Made by a program: the position numbers and the translations under genes | The notes under the pieces: generated by a model | Told to the model about the DNA's origin: nothing | Seen by the model: only the letters and a program-made list of their open reading frames with translations | The model's database searches: none | DNA from: Radicibacter daui | GTDB lineage: Bacteria; Pseudomonadota; Alphaproteobacteria; Radicibacterales; Radicibacteraceae | Assembly: GCA_030657355.1 (NCBI GenBank) | Contig: CP131056.1 | Location: forward strand, 2,872,501-2,936,500 | Direction: 5' to 3' | Length of the DNA: 64,000 nt | Shown here: one piece after another, positions 7,792 to 19,427 of the stretch | Layout of the letters: each line of letters opens with the position of its first letter | Numbering within the stretch: position 1 is the stretch's first letter

Positions 7792-8898
7792 ATGTCCGAT
7801 CTCCGCCTCCACCAGCTCGGCAAGGATTATGGCAGCCGGGCCGCGCTGGAGGGGATATCGCTGACTGTCGGCTCCGGCGAATTCGTCGCCGTGCTCGGCC
7901 CGTCCGGCTGCGGCAAGACCACATTGCTGCGCCTCATCGCCGGATTTGAAACGGCGGATCGCGGCGAGATCAGCCTTGGCGAGCGCCGTGTTTCCGGCCC
8001 CGGCCTGCATGTGGCGCCGGAAAAACGCGGCGTCGGCATCGTGTTCCAGAACTATGCCCTGTGGCCACACATGAGCGTGGCCGAGAATATCGGTTACAGC
8101 CTCAAGGTGTCCGGCACGCCTGCCACCGAGCGTGCACAGCTTTGCGAGAGCGCGCTGGAGCTGGTGGGGCTTTCCGGCTTCGGCGCCCGCGCTCCGGCCG
8201 AGCTTTCCGGCGGGCAGCGCCAGCGCGTCGCCCTGGCGCGCTGCCTCGTCGCCCGGCCCTCCGTGCTGCTGCTGGATGAGCCGCTGGCCAATCTCGACGT
8301 CCATCTGCGCGCGGCGATGGAAGCGGAGTTTCACCGCCTGCACCGGACGACGGGCGCCACCATGCTCTACATCACCCATGACCAGGCAGAAGCGATGGCG
8401 CTTGCCACCCGCGTGGCGGTGATGGAGGGCGGGCACCTCATGCAGTTTGCCCCGCCGCGCACCCTTTACCGTGAGCCCGCAAGCGAGATGGTTGCCCGCT
8501 TCATCGGCAAGGGCCAGCTGCTGCCGGTGGAAGCCATCAGCCCGCTGGCGAGCGCCAGCACCAGCACAATGGCTGACCTCACTGTACTGGGTGTGCCGCA
8601 CCGGCTGCGCGCGCCCGCCGGCAGCGCCCGTGCCGGCGGCGCCGTCAGTTTTCACCCCGCCGATCTGGTGCCTGCCGCGCCGGATGAAGCCGGCTTTGCC
8701 GCCCGCATCACCACCCTCACCTATCGCGGCAGCCATCTGGAAGCCGAAGTCCGGCCCGAAGCGGCGCCGGACACCCCGCTCACCCTGCATCTGCCCGACG
8801 GCGCCGGCCACGAGGCTGGCGCTGCCCTGCGACTGCGGCTTGCCGATGGCTGGATCTTGCCGCCGGCCGGAGCCGCCACTCGGGCAGAAGCTGCATGA
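7792..8898 (+). CDS. ABC transporter ATP-binding protein (FbpC/PotA type)
   Basis: A 368-residue importer ATPase. It has Walker A GPSGCGKTT near residue 36, Q-loop FQNYALWPHMSV, signature LSGGQRQRVALARCL, Walker B VLLLDEPLANLD and the H-loop in YITHDQAEAMA. The C-terminal 130 residues form a TOBE-like regulatory domain. It energises the binding protein and permease encoded immediately downstream. The upstream open frame was rejected because the ATG at 7792 begins the standard ABC N-terminus. Confidence 0.92.
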   Translation: MSDLRLHQLGKDYGSRAALEGISLTVGSGEFVAVLGPSGCGKTTLLRLIAGFETADRGEISLGERRVSGPGLHVAPEKRGVGIVFQNYALWPHMSVAENIGYSLKVSGTPATERAQLCESALELVGLSGFGARAPAELSGGQRQRVALARCLVARPSVLLLDEPLANLDVHLRAAMEAEFHRLHRTTGATMLYITHDQAEAMALATRVAVMEGGHLMQFAPPRTLYREPASEMVARFIGKGQLLPVEAISPLASASTSTMADLTVLGVPHRLRAPAGSARAGGAVSFHPADLVPAAPDEAGFAARITTLTYRGSHLEAEVRPEAAPDTPLTLHLPDGAGHEAGAALRLRLADGWILPPAGAATRAEAA

Positions 8899-8954
8899 CA
8901 TCCCTTTTTCACTGCCAGACCGGGACTCATCCCATGAAACCGAGGAACAGCAGC

Positions 8955-9962
8955 ATGCGTCTTACCACCAGCCTTGCCGTCGCCCTCATCGCCGGGCCGA
9001 TGATCGGTGCTTTCGCCGGCAACATGGGCAATGCCCATGCCGGGGAGGCGAGCGGCACGCTCACTCTCTACACCTCGCAGACGCCGGAAATCGCCCAGAT
9101 GACGGTCGATGCCTTCCAGGCGAAACACCCGAAGGTGAGGGTGGAGTGGACCCGCAATGGCACCACCCAGCTGATGAATGTGCTGCAGACGGAAATCCTC
9201 GCCGGCGATCCCAAGCCCGACGTGCTGCTGGTGGCCGATACCATCAATCTCGGCTCGCTGAAGAAGCAGGGCCGGCTGATGGCCTATCCGGAGGCCCCCG
9301 TCGGCGCTTTCGACAAGAGCACCTATGACGCCGGCAAGATGATGTTCGGCACCAAGATCATCGCCACCGGCATCGGCTACAACACCGCCAATGCCAAACC
9401 GGTGAAGCGCTGGGCCGACCTGCTGGTGGACAGCAACAAAAGCGCGATTGCCGTGCCGAGCCCGCTTTATTCCGGCGCAGCGCTCTATCACCTGCACACC
9501 CTCACCGGCACCCCCGGCATCGGCTGGGCGTTCTATGAGGGCCTGAACAAGCTGGGCATCACGCCGGAAGGCGGCAACGGCCCGGCGCTGAAGGCGCTTG
9601 CCGGCGGCATGGCGAAATATGCCGTGCTGGTGGATGCCGACACGCTGCGCGCGAAGAAGGCCGGCTCGCCGGTTGACTTCATCTACCCGGAAGACGGCGT
9701 CTCCTTCATCACCGAGCCGGTCGCCATCCTCTCCACCGCGCACAACGTGCCGGCGGCCAAAGCCTTTGTCGATTTCCTGCTCAGCCATGACGGGCAGGAG
9801 CTGGTGGCAAAGCAGGGTTACCTGCCGCTCGACCCGAAGGTTGCTCCGCCCGAGGGTTTCCCCAAGCTCTCCGACATCAAGCTGCTGCCGCTCGATGCCG
9901 ACAAGGCCATCGATAACGATGCCGGCGTGCGTGAGCACTTCCAGCAGATTTTCGGCGGCTGA
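8955..9962 (+). CDS. Periplasmic substrate-binding protein (Fbp/AfuA-type)
   Basis: A 335-residue secreted solute-binding protein. The signal peptide (residues 1 to about 30) ends near NAHAGE; then TLTLYTSQTPE opens the type II binding fold shared by iron(III), hexose-phosphate (AfuA) and phosphonate binders. The tyrosine pair typical of ferric-binding proteins is not obvious near the C-terminus, so an organic, perhaps phosphorylated, ligand is at least as likely as Fe3+. ATG 8955 has a GAGGA site eight bases upstream; ATG 8934 and TTG/ATG starts further left are alternatives. It is the second gene of the importer operon. Confidence 0.85.
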   Translation: MRLTTSLAVALIAGPMIGAFAGNMGNAHAGEASGTLTLYTSQTPEIAQMTVDAFQAKHPKVRVEWTRNGTTQLMNVLQTEILAGDPKPDVLLVADTINLGSLKKQGRLMAYPEAPVGAFDKSTYDAGKMMFGTKIIATGIGYNTANAKPVKRWADLLVDSNKSAIAVPSPLYSGAALYHLHTLTGTPGIGWAFYEGLNKLGITPEGGNGPALKALAGGMAKYAVLVDADTLRAKKAGSPVDFIYPEDGVSFITEPVAILSTAHNVPAAKAFVDFLLSHDGQELVAKQGYLPLDPKVAPPEGFPKLSDIKLLPLDADKAIDNDAGVREHFQQIFGG

Positions 9963-9992
9963 CCCGAGCTGGCACCGGATAATAACAGCCCC

Positions 9993-11777
9993 ATGAGCGC
10001 GCTCAGCGAAGAGGCGGTCGCCAAAGGCAGGGAGCAGCGGCAGGCCATGCCGCTGTTCCACCGCTTTTTGCCGCGCTCCGCCACCGGCATCCTGCGTCCG
10101 CGAACCGAGACGCTGGTGCTGGGCGCGCTCCTTGTTTTTGTCGGTCTTCTCTCCCTCGCCCCCTTGCTGCGGCTGGTGGCAACCGCCCTTGCGCCGGCCG
10201 GCAACCTCGACCTTTCGCGGCTTGCAAGGCTGGTTGCCAGCACCCGTGTGGCGGAAGCGGCATGGAACACGGCGGAGGTTGCCCTTGCCTCCACCCTGCT
10301 GGCCGTCGCGCTCGGCACGGCAGCGGCGCTGGCCGTCTGCCTCAGCGACATGCGGGCCAAAACGGCCTGGGTCTTCGCCTTCATCCTGCCGCTGATGATT
10401 CCGCCGCAGGTAACCGCCCTTGCCTGGGTGCAGGCCCTTTCGCCCTCAAGCCTCGTCCTGCGTTTCCTGGGCATCGAGCTGCCTTTCGGCACCCGCCATC
10501 CGCTTTATTCCGAAGGCGGTATCGTGCTGCTGCTCGGCCTCTACAACACGCCACTGGTTTTTCTGGCCGTGCGCGCCAGCCTTGCCCGCCTGCCGGGGGA
10601 GCTGGTGGAAGCGGCGCGCGCTTCCGGCGCCGGTCCGCTGTTTGTGCTGCGCACGGTCGTGCTGCCGCTGGCGCGCGCCGGTGTTTTTGCCGGGGCGGCG
10701 CTGTCCTTCGTCTCCAGCGCCGGCAATTTCGGCATTCAGGCGCTGCTGGGTATTCCGGCGCGTTTTCCCACCCTCATCACCCTCATCTACCAACGCCTCA
10801 ATGCGCTCGGCCCCGGTGCGCTGCCGGATATGGCAGTGCTGTCGCTGCTGCTGGCCGCGCTCATTACCGCCGCGCTCATGCTTAATGGCTGGCTTGGCCG
10901 CCGGCACGACCAGCGGGTGGAAGGCACCGCCCGGCGGGTGGTGCTGCCGCTCGGACACTGGCGACGGCCGGCGGAACTATTCGCCTGGGTTTTTCTGGCG
11001 GCAACGCTGGTGCTGCCGCTTTCCGCCCTCTTTTCCACCTCGCTCGTCACCGGCTTCGGCCAGCCGCTGAGCCTCGACACCCTGACGCTTGCCAATTATG
11101 CGAGCGCGCTTTACCGGCAGGCCGCGATCCGGGAAGCCTTCTTCACCAGCCTCTGGATCAGCGCCGTAGCGGCGGCCACGCTGATGGCAGCCTCGCTGTT
11201 GCTCGGTTATTTCCTTACCTGGCACCGCAGCCTTGTGGTGCAGGCGCTGCAGATCACCTGCGAGCTGACCTATGCGTTGCCCGGCGTTGTCATCGCCATT
11301 GCCGCCATCCTGTTTTTCCTGCGCCCGCTGCCGCTGCTGGGCATCAGCCTCTATGGCACCGTCGGCATCATTCTCGCCGCCTATCTGGCAAGCCATCTGG
11401 CCGTTGCGCTGCGCCCGACGCTAAGCGGCCTTGCCCAGATCGACCGCTCGCTGGAAGAGGCGGCGCAGAGCGCCGGCGCCGGTTTCCTCACCCGCTTTCG
11501 CGACATCATCGCGCCGCTGGCAGCCCCTTCGGCGGCGGCCGGCGGCATTATCGTTTTCCTCAGCCTGCTCAATGAAATCCAGGTCTCCATCCTGCTGGTT
11601 TCCTCCGGGGCGCGAACCATCGGGCCGACTGTAGTGTTTCTTGAAGAAGGCGGCTCTTCCACGCTGGCCGCCGCCGTGGGCTGCCTGATGGTGGTCATCA
11701 TCCTCGCCCTGATGACGCTGGCCTCGCTGCTCTCGCGCTGGCTGCCCAAAGGCGTGCTGCCCTGGCAGGCGCACTAG
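9993..11777 (+). CDS. Fused ABC transporter permease (FbpB type)
   Basis: A 594-residue inner-membrane protein with about twelve hydrophobic helices arranged as two homologous permease halves. Each half carries the EAA-type coupling loop: ELVEAARASGAGPLFVLRTVVLP near residue 205 and SLEEAAQSAGAGFLTRFRDIIAP near residue 490. This two-in-one organisation is the FbpB/SfuB arrangement. It completes the importer with the two preceding genes and sits 30 bp after the binding protein. Confidence 0.9.
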   Translation: MSALSEEAVAKGREQRQAMPLFHRFLPRSATGILRPRTETLVLGALLVFVGLLSLAPLLRLVATALAPAGNLDLSRLARLVASTRVAEAAWNTAEVALASTLLAVALGTAAALAVCLSDMRAKTAWVFAFILPLMIPPQVTALAWVQALSPSSLVLRFLGIELPFGTRHPLYSEGGIVLLLGLYNTPLVFLAVRASLARLPGELVEAARASGAGPLFVLRTVVLPLARAGVFAGAALSFVSSAGNFGIQALLGIPARFPTLITLIYQRLNALGPGALPDMAVLSLLLAALITAALMLNGWLGRRHDQRVEGTARRVVLPLGHWRRPAELFAWVFLAATLVLPLSALFSTSLVTGFGQPLSLDTLTLANYASALYRQAAIREAFFTSLWISAVAAATLMAASLLLGYFLTWHRSLVVQALQITCELTYALPGVVIAIAAILFFLRPLPLLGISLYGTVGIILAAYLASHLAVALRPTLSGLAQIDRSLEEAAQSAGAGFLTRFRDIIAPLAAPSAAAGGIIVFLSLLNEIQVSILLVSSGARTIGPTVVFLEEGGSSTLAAAVGCLMVVIILALMTLASLLSRWLPKGVLPWQAH

Positions 11778-11896
11778 GGGGCAGGCGCACTGAGCCGCAA
11801 GCAAGGGGCAAACAAGATTGACCGTCGCCGCCCGCGTCGGTTCTCATCAACCTGCTGGCTGGGGCCGGCAACCGATACACCGGACCTGAAGAGACC

Positions 11897-13045
11897 ATGC
11901 CCGACAACAGCCTTTCCGCTCCCGCCACCACCCTTGGCGCTCAGGACAACAGCTGCCATGTGCGGGCGGTCAGCGGCCTTGGCGCCAAATCGCCGGCGGC
12001 CTTTCTGGTGGAGTATCGCGGCAAGCGGCTGCTGATGGATCTGGGCGCCGGGCCTGAGCCGGGCGTGCGGCCCGACCTGACCGGGCTCGGCCAGATCGAT
12101 GCCATCTGCCTCAGCCACGCCCATGGCGACCATGTCGGCGCGCTCGATGCCCGCGGCGACCATGGCAACCCGCCCGTCTGGGCCACGGCCGCCACATGGG
12201 GCCAGATCGACACCGCGCTGGTGCCGCAGGAGGCCCGCCGGCTGCTGCCGCTGAAGGGAAGCACGGAGGTGCTGGGCACCCCGGTGATGACCGGGCGCAC
12301 CGGCCACGCACCGGGCGGGGTGTGGCTGCATCTGCCGGGCGCCGGACGTGAAGGGGGCGGTTTTACCTATATGGGTGACTGGACGGTTGAGTCCGACCTC
12401 TTCCCCTTCGACATGCCGCCGCAGGCGGACTTCCTGATCGACGATGCTTCCTACGGCAACCGCGACCAGAGCCTTGCGGACCAGATCGGCGCACTGGCCG
12501 AGGCAGCAAGAGAAGGCGCCGTGCTGTGCGTGCCTGCTGCCGGTCGCGGGCCGGAGATGGCGCTGCGCCTTGCTGCACTGGGCCTCAGGCCCTTGCCCTG
12601 CCCGGTCATCCGCCGGGAGATCGAGGCGCTGGCAACTGACGACAGCGGCATCATCGACGCCGCGCCGCGTGCCGCCATGGCCGCCTTGCTGAAGGATGGC
12701 CAGCTGGCAGGCGGCGCACCGACGCCGCAGGATATCGTGATCACCACCGATGCCAATGCCGAGAGCGGCCTTGCCGCCGACCTGCTGGCCCGGCGGGAAG
12801 AAGGCTTCCGCTTCATCTTTACCGGCTACGTCCCGCCCGGCACACCGGCCGAACGGCTGGTGGCGGCAAAACAGGCGCTCTGGTGCGGCTGGAATGTGCA
12901 TCCGTGCCTTGGCGACATGCTTTGGCTTCAGCGGGAAATAAAACCGCGCTGGGTCATGCCGGCCTTCGTCAAACCCGCTTCCGCCAGCAAACTGGCAGAA
13001 GCGAGCCACGCCACCTTGCTCTGGGAGCCCGGCTTCCGGTTCTGA
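11897..13045 (+). CDS. MBL-fold metallo-hydrolase
   Basis: A 382-residue metallo-beta-lactamase-fold protein with the metal motif SHAHGDHVGAL near residues 71-82, a further histidine in GRTGHAPGG, and the bridging aspartate in YMGDWTVE. A C-terminal segment (residues 250-380, with VITTDANAESG and FIFTGYVPPGTPAERL) resembles the extra region of nuclease-like or phosphodiesterase MBL proteins. It follows the importer after 119 bp and precedes a phosphatase, so I infer it hydrolyses a phosphodiester or related ester brought in by the transporter. The exact reaction is unknown. Confidence 0.8.
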   Translation: MPDNSLSAPATTLGAQDNSCHVRAVSGLGAKSPAAFLVEYRGKRLLMDLGAGPEPGVRPDLTGLGQIDAICLSHAHGDHVGALDARGDHGNPPVWATAATWGQIDTALVPQEARRLLPLKGSTEVLGTPVMTGRTGHAPGGVWLHLPGAGREGGGFTYMGDWTVESDLFPFDMPPQADFLIDDASYGNRDQSLADQIGALAEAAREGAVLCVPAAGRGPEMALRLAALGLRPLPCPVIRREIEALATDDSGIIDAAPRAAMAALLKDGQLAGGAPTPQDIVITTDANAESGLAADLLARREEGFRFIFTGYVPPGTPAERLVAAKQALWCGWNVHPCLGDMLWLQREIKPRWVMPAFVKPASASKLAEASHATLLWEPGFRF

Positions 13046-13100
13046 GCCCCGCCGCGCCTGCCCTGTTTTCCACGTTCTTCAAGAGCCCCTGCCCAAGACC

Positions 13101-13736
13101 ATGAGCCTTTCCGTCCCCGATGCCCGCCTGCCTGCCGATTTCCTTTCCCTTGGTGAAAAGGCCCAGGATGCGCGGCCGATGCTGCTGCCGGTGATCCACG
13201 GGCTCGGCCCGCAGAAACTGGGGCTCTGGCTTGGCAACGCCCCGGCGGCGCTCGATGGCGGCGCCCTGCTGGAGCACGGCATCACCTCCACGCTCAACCT
13301 CGCCATCAACATCGATATTGCGCCGATGAGCCTGCCGGACGGCACCGCCGTGCGCCGCACCCATATCGGCCTGATCGACGGGCCGGGAAATCATCCGGCG
13401 CATCTGATGGCCGCCGTGCTGGCCCTGCACGGCATCCTTCATCAGGCAAGCCCGGGCAAGCCGCATTACCCGCCCCACCGCGCCGGCCATGTGCTGGTGC
13501 ATTGCCGCGGCGGGCGCAGCCGGTCGGTCACGGTGCTGGCGCTTTACCTGACACTCGCCGTGCCCTGCCGCTTCCCCACCTTCGGCACCGCACTCGACCA
13601 TCTGCGGGCCCTGCGCGGACTGGGTGAAGACCAGCCGCTGGCCTCGATGCTGGCGATGGCCGAAGGTCTGCTGGCAGATGGCAGCGTAAGAGGGCTCCTC
13701 GCGGGCAGCCCGACACCGCAGTGCGAGGCGCTATGA
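13101..13736 (+). CDS. Dual-specificity/tyrosine phosphatase-like protein
   Basis: A 211-residue protein with the Cys-X5-Arg catalytic loop VHCRGGRSRS near residues 134-143 and an upstream aspartate in LIDGPGNHP that could be the general acid. The N-terminal WLGNAPAALDGGALLEHGITSTLNL is typical of DSP-fold proteins. It lies 55 bp after the MBL hydrolase. In this context, removal of phosphate from a small imported molecule seems as likely as protein dephosphorylation; that is inference. Confidence 0.78.
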   Translation: MSLSVPDARLPADFLSLGEKAQDARPMLLPVIHGLGPQKLGLWLGNAPAALDGGALLEHGITSTLNLAINIDIAPMSLPDGTAVRRTHIGLIDGPGNHPAHLMAAVLALHGILHQASPGKPHYPPHRAGHVLVHCRGGRSRSVTVLALYLTLAVPCRFPTFGTALDHLRALRGLGEDQPLASMLAMAEGLLADGSVRGLLAGSPTPQCEAL

Positions 13737-13990
13737 CCGTCAAACGCATCATCACCAACATTGCTGCCGGTGATCTTGCTGCCGCCCGGCGCCGTGACAA
13801 CCGTCGTTCCTCCCGTGACAGGCAAAAACGTGCCTGCGACTGGGCGAAACCCCGGTTGTGACGCCGGCGCAGCGCACTTTGGCGGCGCCGTAATTGATCG
13901 AACACAAAGCCGACCAAGCAGTGGCCCCCGCGAAGCGCTCAAGAGCCCACCGAATGCCAACTGGCGCGAGACAGTTTAGAAAACCAGCCT

Positions 13991-16288
13991 CTACTCCACC
14001 GCGGCGAGAATGGTCGGATGGATTGAGAGCGGCTGATTCCTGTTATTTTTTATAACAGAAGAAAGGTACTGACGCTTATACCCACAGTCAAAAATGTACT
14101 TCGATTCGCCATTATTACGAATTCCGATACTCCCATTCCAGATCATAACATCGAGCAATCGAATAATATCTTCGTTAGACTTCATTTTCTTCTGGCAAAA
14201 GTAGACAAATTTATCTGGCGTTAAATCATCTCTCTGCTGCAAAAGCTCAAACAGAAATTCCGCACCCTCTGGCACCAGATCAACAATCTCCCGATCTAGA
14301 TCCTCAAGCACTTGCCAGCCGAGTTCCCTCAAAGCGGCAACGTAGTCATCTTCAGCTATTTTATTTCTGCCAAAGGTAATTGCACGGCGGCGAGCTATCT
14401 CAAAAAGACGAATAAGATATCTTGGCCGCATCATGCTGCCGTCGATGAGGAAGTCTAATACAGGCTTCCCCGACACGATTTGAACCGACGCCCTGCGCCA
14501 AATTTCATCCCAATCGTCGGTAAGATCGGAAACATTTCCGCTCAATCTCTGGACAAAAAGAGCGCGTAATAATTCACGATCTGACCATTCAAGACTAAAG
14601 ACTCCAAGCTTTCCGTAATCTGCCATGCCACGGACGAGAAATTCGTAGACGTCACTACGGACGAAAATTGCCCACCTAAAATCGAGGTGTTTCCTCCGAA
14701 ACTTTCTTGATATCTCCTGCATCGACTCCGTTAACCCAACTACGATGAGAGCGTCATCTTCGTTGAAGCCGCCCGGAGTCCAAAACCTGTCCAAGTTGTC
14801 AAACAGAAATAAAACAAACCCCTTTAACCTCAAATATTCCAAAATGCATTCGCGCAGCTCGCGGACATCCTTCAAATATATTATTTCCAGTACGGTTGAC
14901 GAATTCAGAGGATGCCTCTGATCAGAGTCGAGATGCGCAGCTTCAAATCTGTCAATTATATTCGAGGAAAGGCGCTTTAATCTTTCTGAGAAATCACCCT
15001 TCCCTGTATCAACTCGCGCTTCATATAAACGCTCAAGGGCTCTATACCCTTCGGTCAGCCGCGGATCGTGATATGCACGCCGCTCATCCTTCTCAAGAAT
15101 CTTGTAGGCTATCTCAAGCCAAAGCAAATACTCCCAAAAAGCTGCAATAACCTCTTTGCGGGCACCAAAACCAAGCTGATCAAGAATAAACTCCTTCATC
15201 TTAACCAGCTGATGCCCATCCGGTATAAGATCTATGACTATATTTTGCTTATTGTCATCAACCCGGCAAACGTCCCGGACCCTCAGAAATATTGCGGTTT
15301 TTCCGCTCCCCTTCCTGCCAACAAGAACATTGGCCGTACCATCAAGCGCCCGTTTATAAGCATCCGTTTCCAAAAAAATATCCGATAGAGAAGCAGCTTC
15401 GTTTTCTGCCACCGGATCACCACACGACAGACTTTCGAGAAAGTTTCCTTTCTTCTCGCGAATTTCGCTTAATTCATTTTGGTAGTCCGCAACCCTTATG
15501 CGAAATGCAGCCACCAATGCATCAAGGCCCTCTGGCGAGTCCCATCTATCCGCTTGATCTTCGAGATCAAGTGGAAGTGAAACCTGTTGATGGGCGATCA
15601 AGAGGGCGGGAATTCCATGACCTCGCGCTAGGCCAAAAATAAAGGAAGCCCTTTGGTTATTCCTGTCGGCCTCCGCATCATCTCTCGCGTCCCAAAAGAC
15701 GATGACGCCGTATGAGGACATAACCTGCTCATAAGCCTCGCTTGCATTAAGCCTGCTAATTTCCGACGGATTAAAGTTACGAAACCTGACACGAGCAATC
15801 TTTTTGACACCACTTGTAATACGAAGAGAAGTGTCGGTTGGCTTTGGAGGCTGCATCAAGAATACAGGCTGATCCTTGTTTTTATAAATCTTTGGCCAAT
15901 TCAGCGTAATATCAGCTTTCTTAAGCACCCCAGCCAAGGGCAGCACAAGGTCATAGGCGTCATGACCAAGGGAATCGAGCAATCCAATCGATTTTACATT
16001 CGTCCAATCAAGATGGGACGATCTTATTAAGCGAATTGGGCGCCCAAGACCAATCGCATAACCGATCTCATAAGTTACGTTGTGATTGACAATTGAAATG
16101 TCTCCCACAAAGGCATCCGCCTCATCGATCCAAGCCTCCACAGACCGAGAGATGGCGTGACCGCTTGTGTCCAGCCGTGACCATGGCTTTACCTTCCTCT
16201 GTGCCGTGGATGCGTCGTGGCAGGCCTTCTCAATAATGGATTTGTGATAATCATTTCCAGATGCATAGGCGACGAAAACGGAAGTCAC
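13991..16288 (-). CDS. NDT/TIR-like domains fused to Sll1717-type P-loop NTPase
   Basis: A 765-residue protein in DNA clearly more AT-rich than its neighbours. Residues 2-91 form a Rossmann-like domain (SVFVAYASGND, then ADAFVGDIS and NVTYEIGYAIG) whose Asp63 and Glu74 match the catalytic pattern of nucleoside deoxyribosyltransferases and related NAD-cleaving enzymes. Residues 164-236 look like a second copy (VIVFWDARDD, ASFIFGLARGHG) lacking the glutamate. Walker A GRKGSGKT is at 324-331 and Walker B VLFLFDNLDR at 492-501, with a helical C-terminal region, like Sll1717-family P-loop ATPases. GTG 16288 has an AGAGGG site; GTG 16315 is an alternative. A defence role is inferred from this architecture and its isolated position. 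Confidence 0.72.
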   Translation of the reverse strand: MTSVFVAYASGNDYHKSIIEKACHDASTAQRKVKPWSRLDTSGHAISRSVEAWIDEADAFVGDISIVNHNVTYEIGYAIGLGRPIRLIRSSHLDWTNVKSIGLLDSLGHDAYDLVLPLAGVLKKADITLNWPKIYKNKDQPVFLMQPPKPTDTSLRITSGVKKIARVRFRNFNPSEISRLNASEAYEQVMSSYGVIVFWDARDDAEADRNNQRASFIFGLARGHGIPALLIAHQQVSLPLDLEDQADRWDSPEGLDALVAAFRIRVADYQNELSEIREKKGNFLESLSCGDPVAENEAASLSDIFLETDAYKRALDGTANVLVGRKGSGKTAIFLRVRDVCRVDDNKQNIVIDLIPDGHQLVKMKEFILDQLGFGARKEVIAAFWEYLLWLEIAYKILEKDERRAYHDPRLTEGYRALERLYEARVDTGKGDFSERLKRLSSNIIDRFEAAHLDSDQRHPLNSSTVLEIIYLKDVRELRECILEYLRLKGFVLFLFDNLDRFWTPGGFNEDDALIVVGLTESMQEISRKFRRKHLDFRWAIFVRSDVYEFLVRGMADYGKLGVFSLEWSDRELLRALFVQRLSGNVSDLTDDWDEIWRRASVQIVSGKPVLDFLIDGSMMRPRYLIRLFEIARRRAITFGRNKIAEDDYVAALRELGWQVLEDLDREIVDLVPEGAEFLFELLQQRDDLTPDKFVYFCQKKMKSNEDIIRLLDVMIWNGSIGIRNNGESKYIFDCGYKRQYLSSVIKNNRNQPLSIHPTILAAVE

Positions 16289-16772
16289 GATGCCCTCTTT
16301 TATGCGTGCGTGCACCTCAGTATGGCATACACCGCTATCCGCTCAACATTTACGGACCGGACTTTCGAGTAAACTGCAAACGGCGACCGCTTTGTCCGTA
16401 GTTGATCATCATTAAGATGTAAAATTTACCTGTGACCATGTGAAGGCTGCACCACAGCCGCCCGACAACTACCTTTGGTATACACCGTTACGAGCGGCAG
16501 TGCGGACTTGATCAGCGGCCAAGCGATAGCAGAGATCCACTACCAAGCAACAAGATCGTTACCCATATGGATTAGATATTAGTGTACTTTTCCGGAAATC
16601 TCGAATAAACGCAGATATTAATTACATTTTCTGAAAATTTATTTGCCGGTCATTGTATATAAAAGCATGATAGCTCCATACGAATACGAAAGATGTTCGA
16701 GATTTCTGAAAAGCCTCCCCTAAAGGCGACTCACACCCCGTATTCAGACAACTTGGCAAGCCTCTGGGTAAG
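16289..16772. other. AT-rich intergenic region, no gene seen
   Basis: This 484 bp stretch lies between the NTPase start and the 3' end of metH. It should hold the promoter of the NTPase gene. I saw no tRNA, insertion-sequence end or long direct repeat. The base composition stays low up to about 16,750 and then returns abruptly to normal at metH, consistent with an inserted segment. Confidence 0.5.
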
Positions 16773-19424
<2,652 letters not shown>

Positions 19425-19427
19425 CGC

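Noticed and set aside
8955-9962. Naming the importer as an iron(III) FbpABC system
   Set aside because: The ligand residues typical of ferric-binding proteins were not evident, and the neighbouring hydrolase and phosphatase suggest another substrate.
13761-13979. A 72-codon frame after the phosphatase gene
   Set aside because: No ribosome-binding site, low-complexity sequence and no recognisable feature; it is probably non-coding.
16690-16772. Possible tRNA remnant next to metH as an island attachment site
   Set aside because: GCCT/AGGC-type pairing near 16,716-16,732 is short, and no T-arm or acceptor stem could be assembled.
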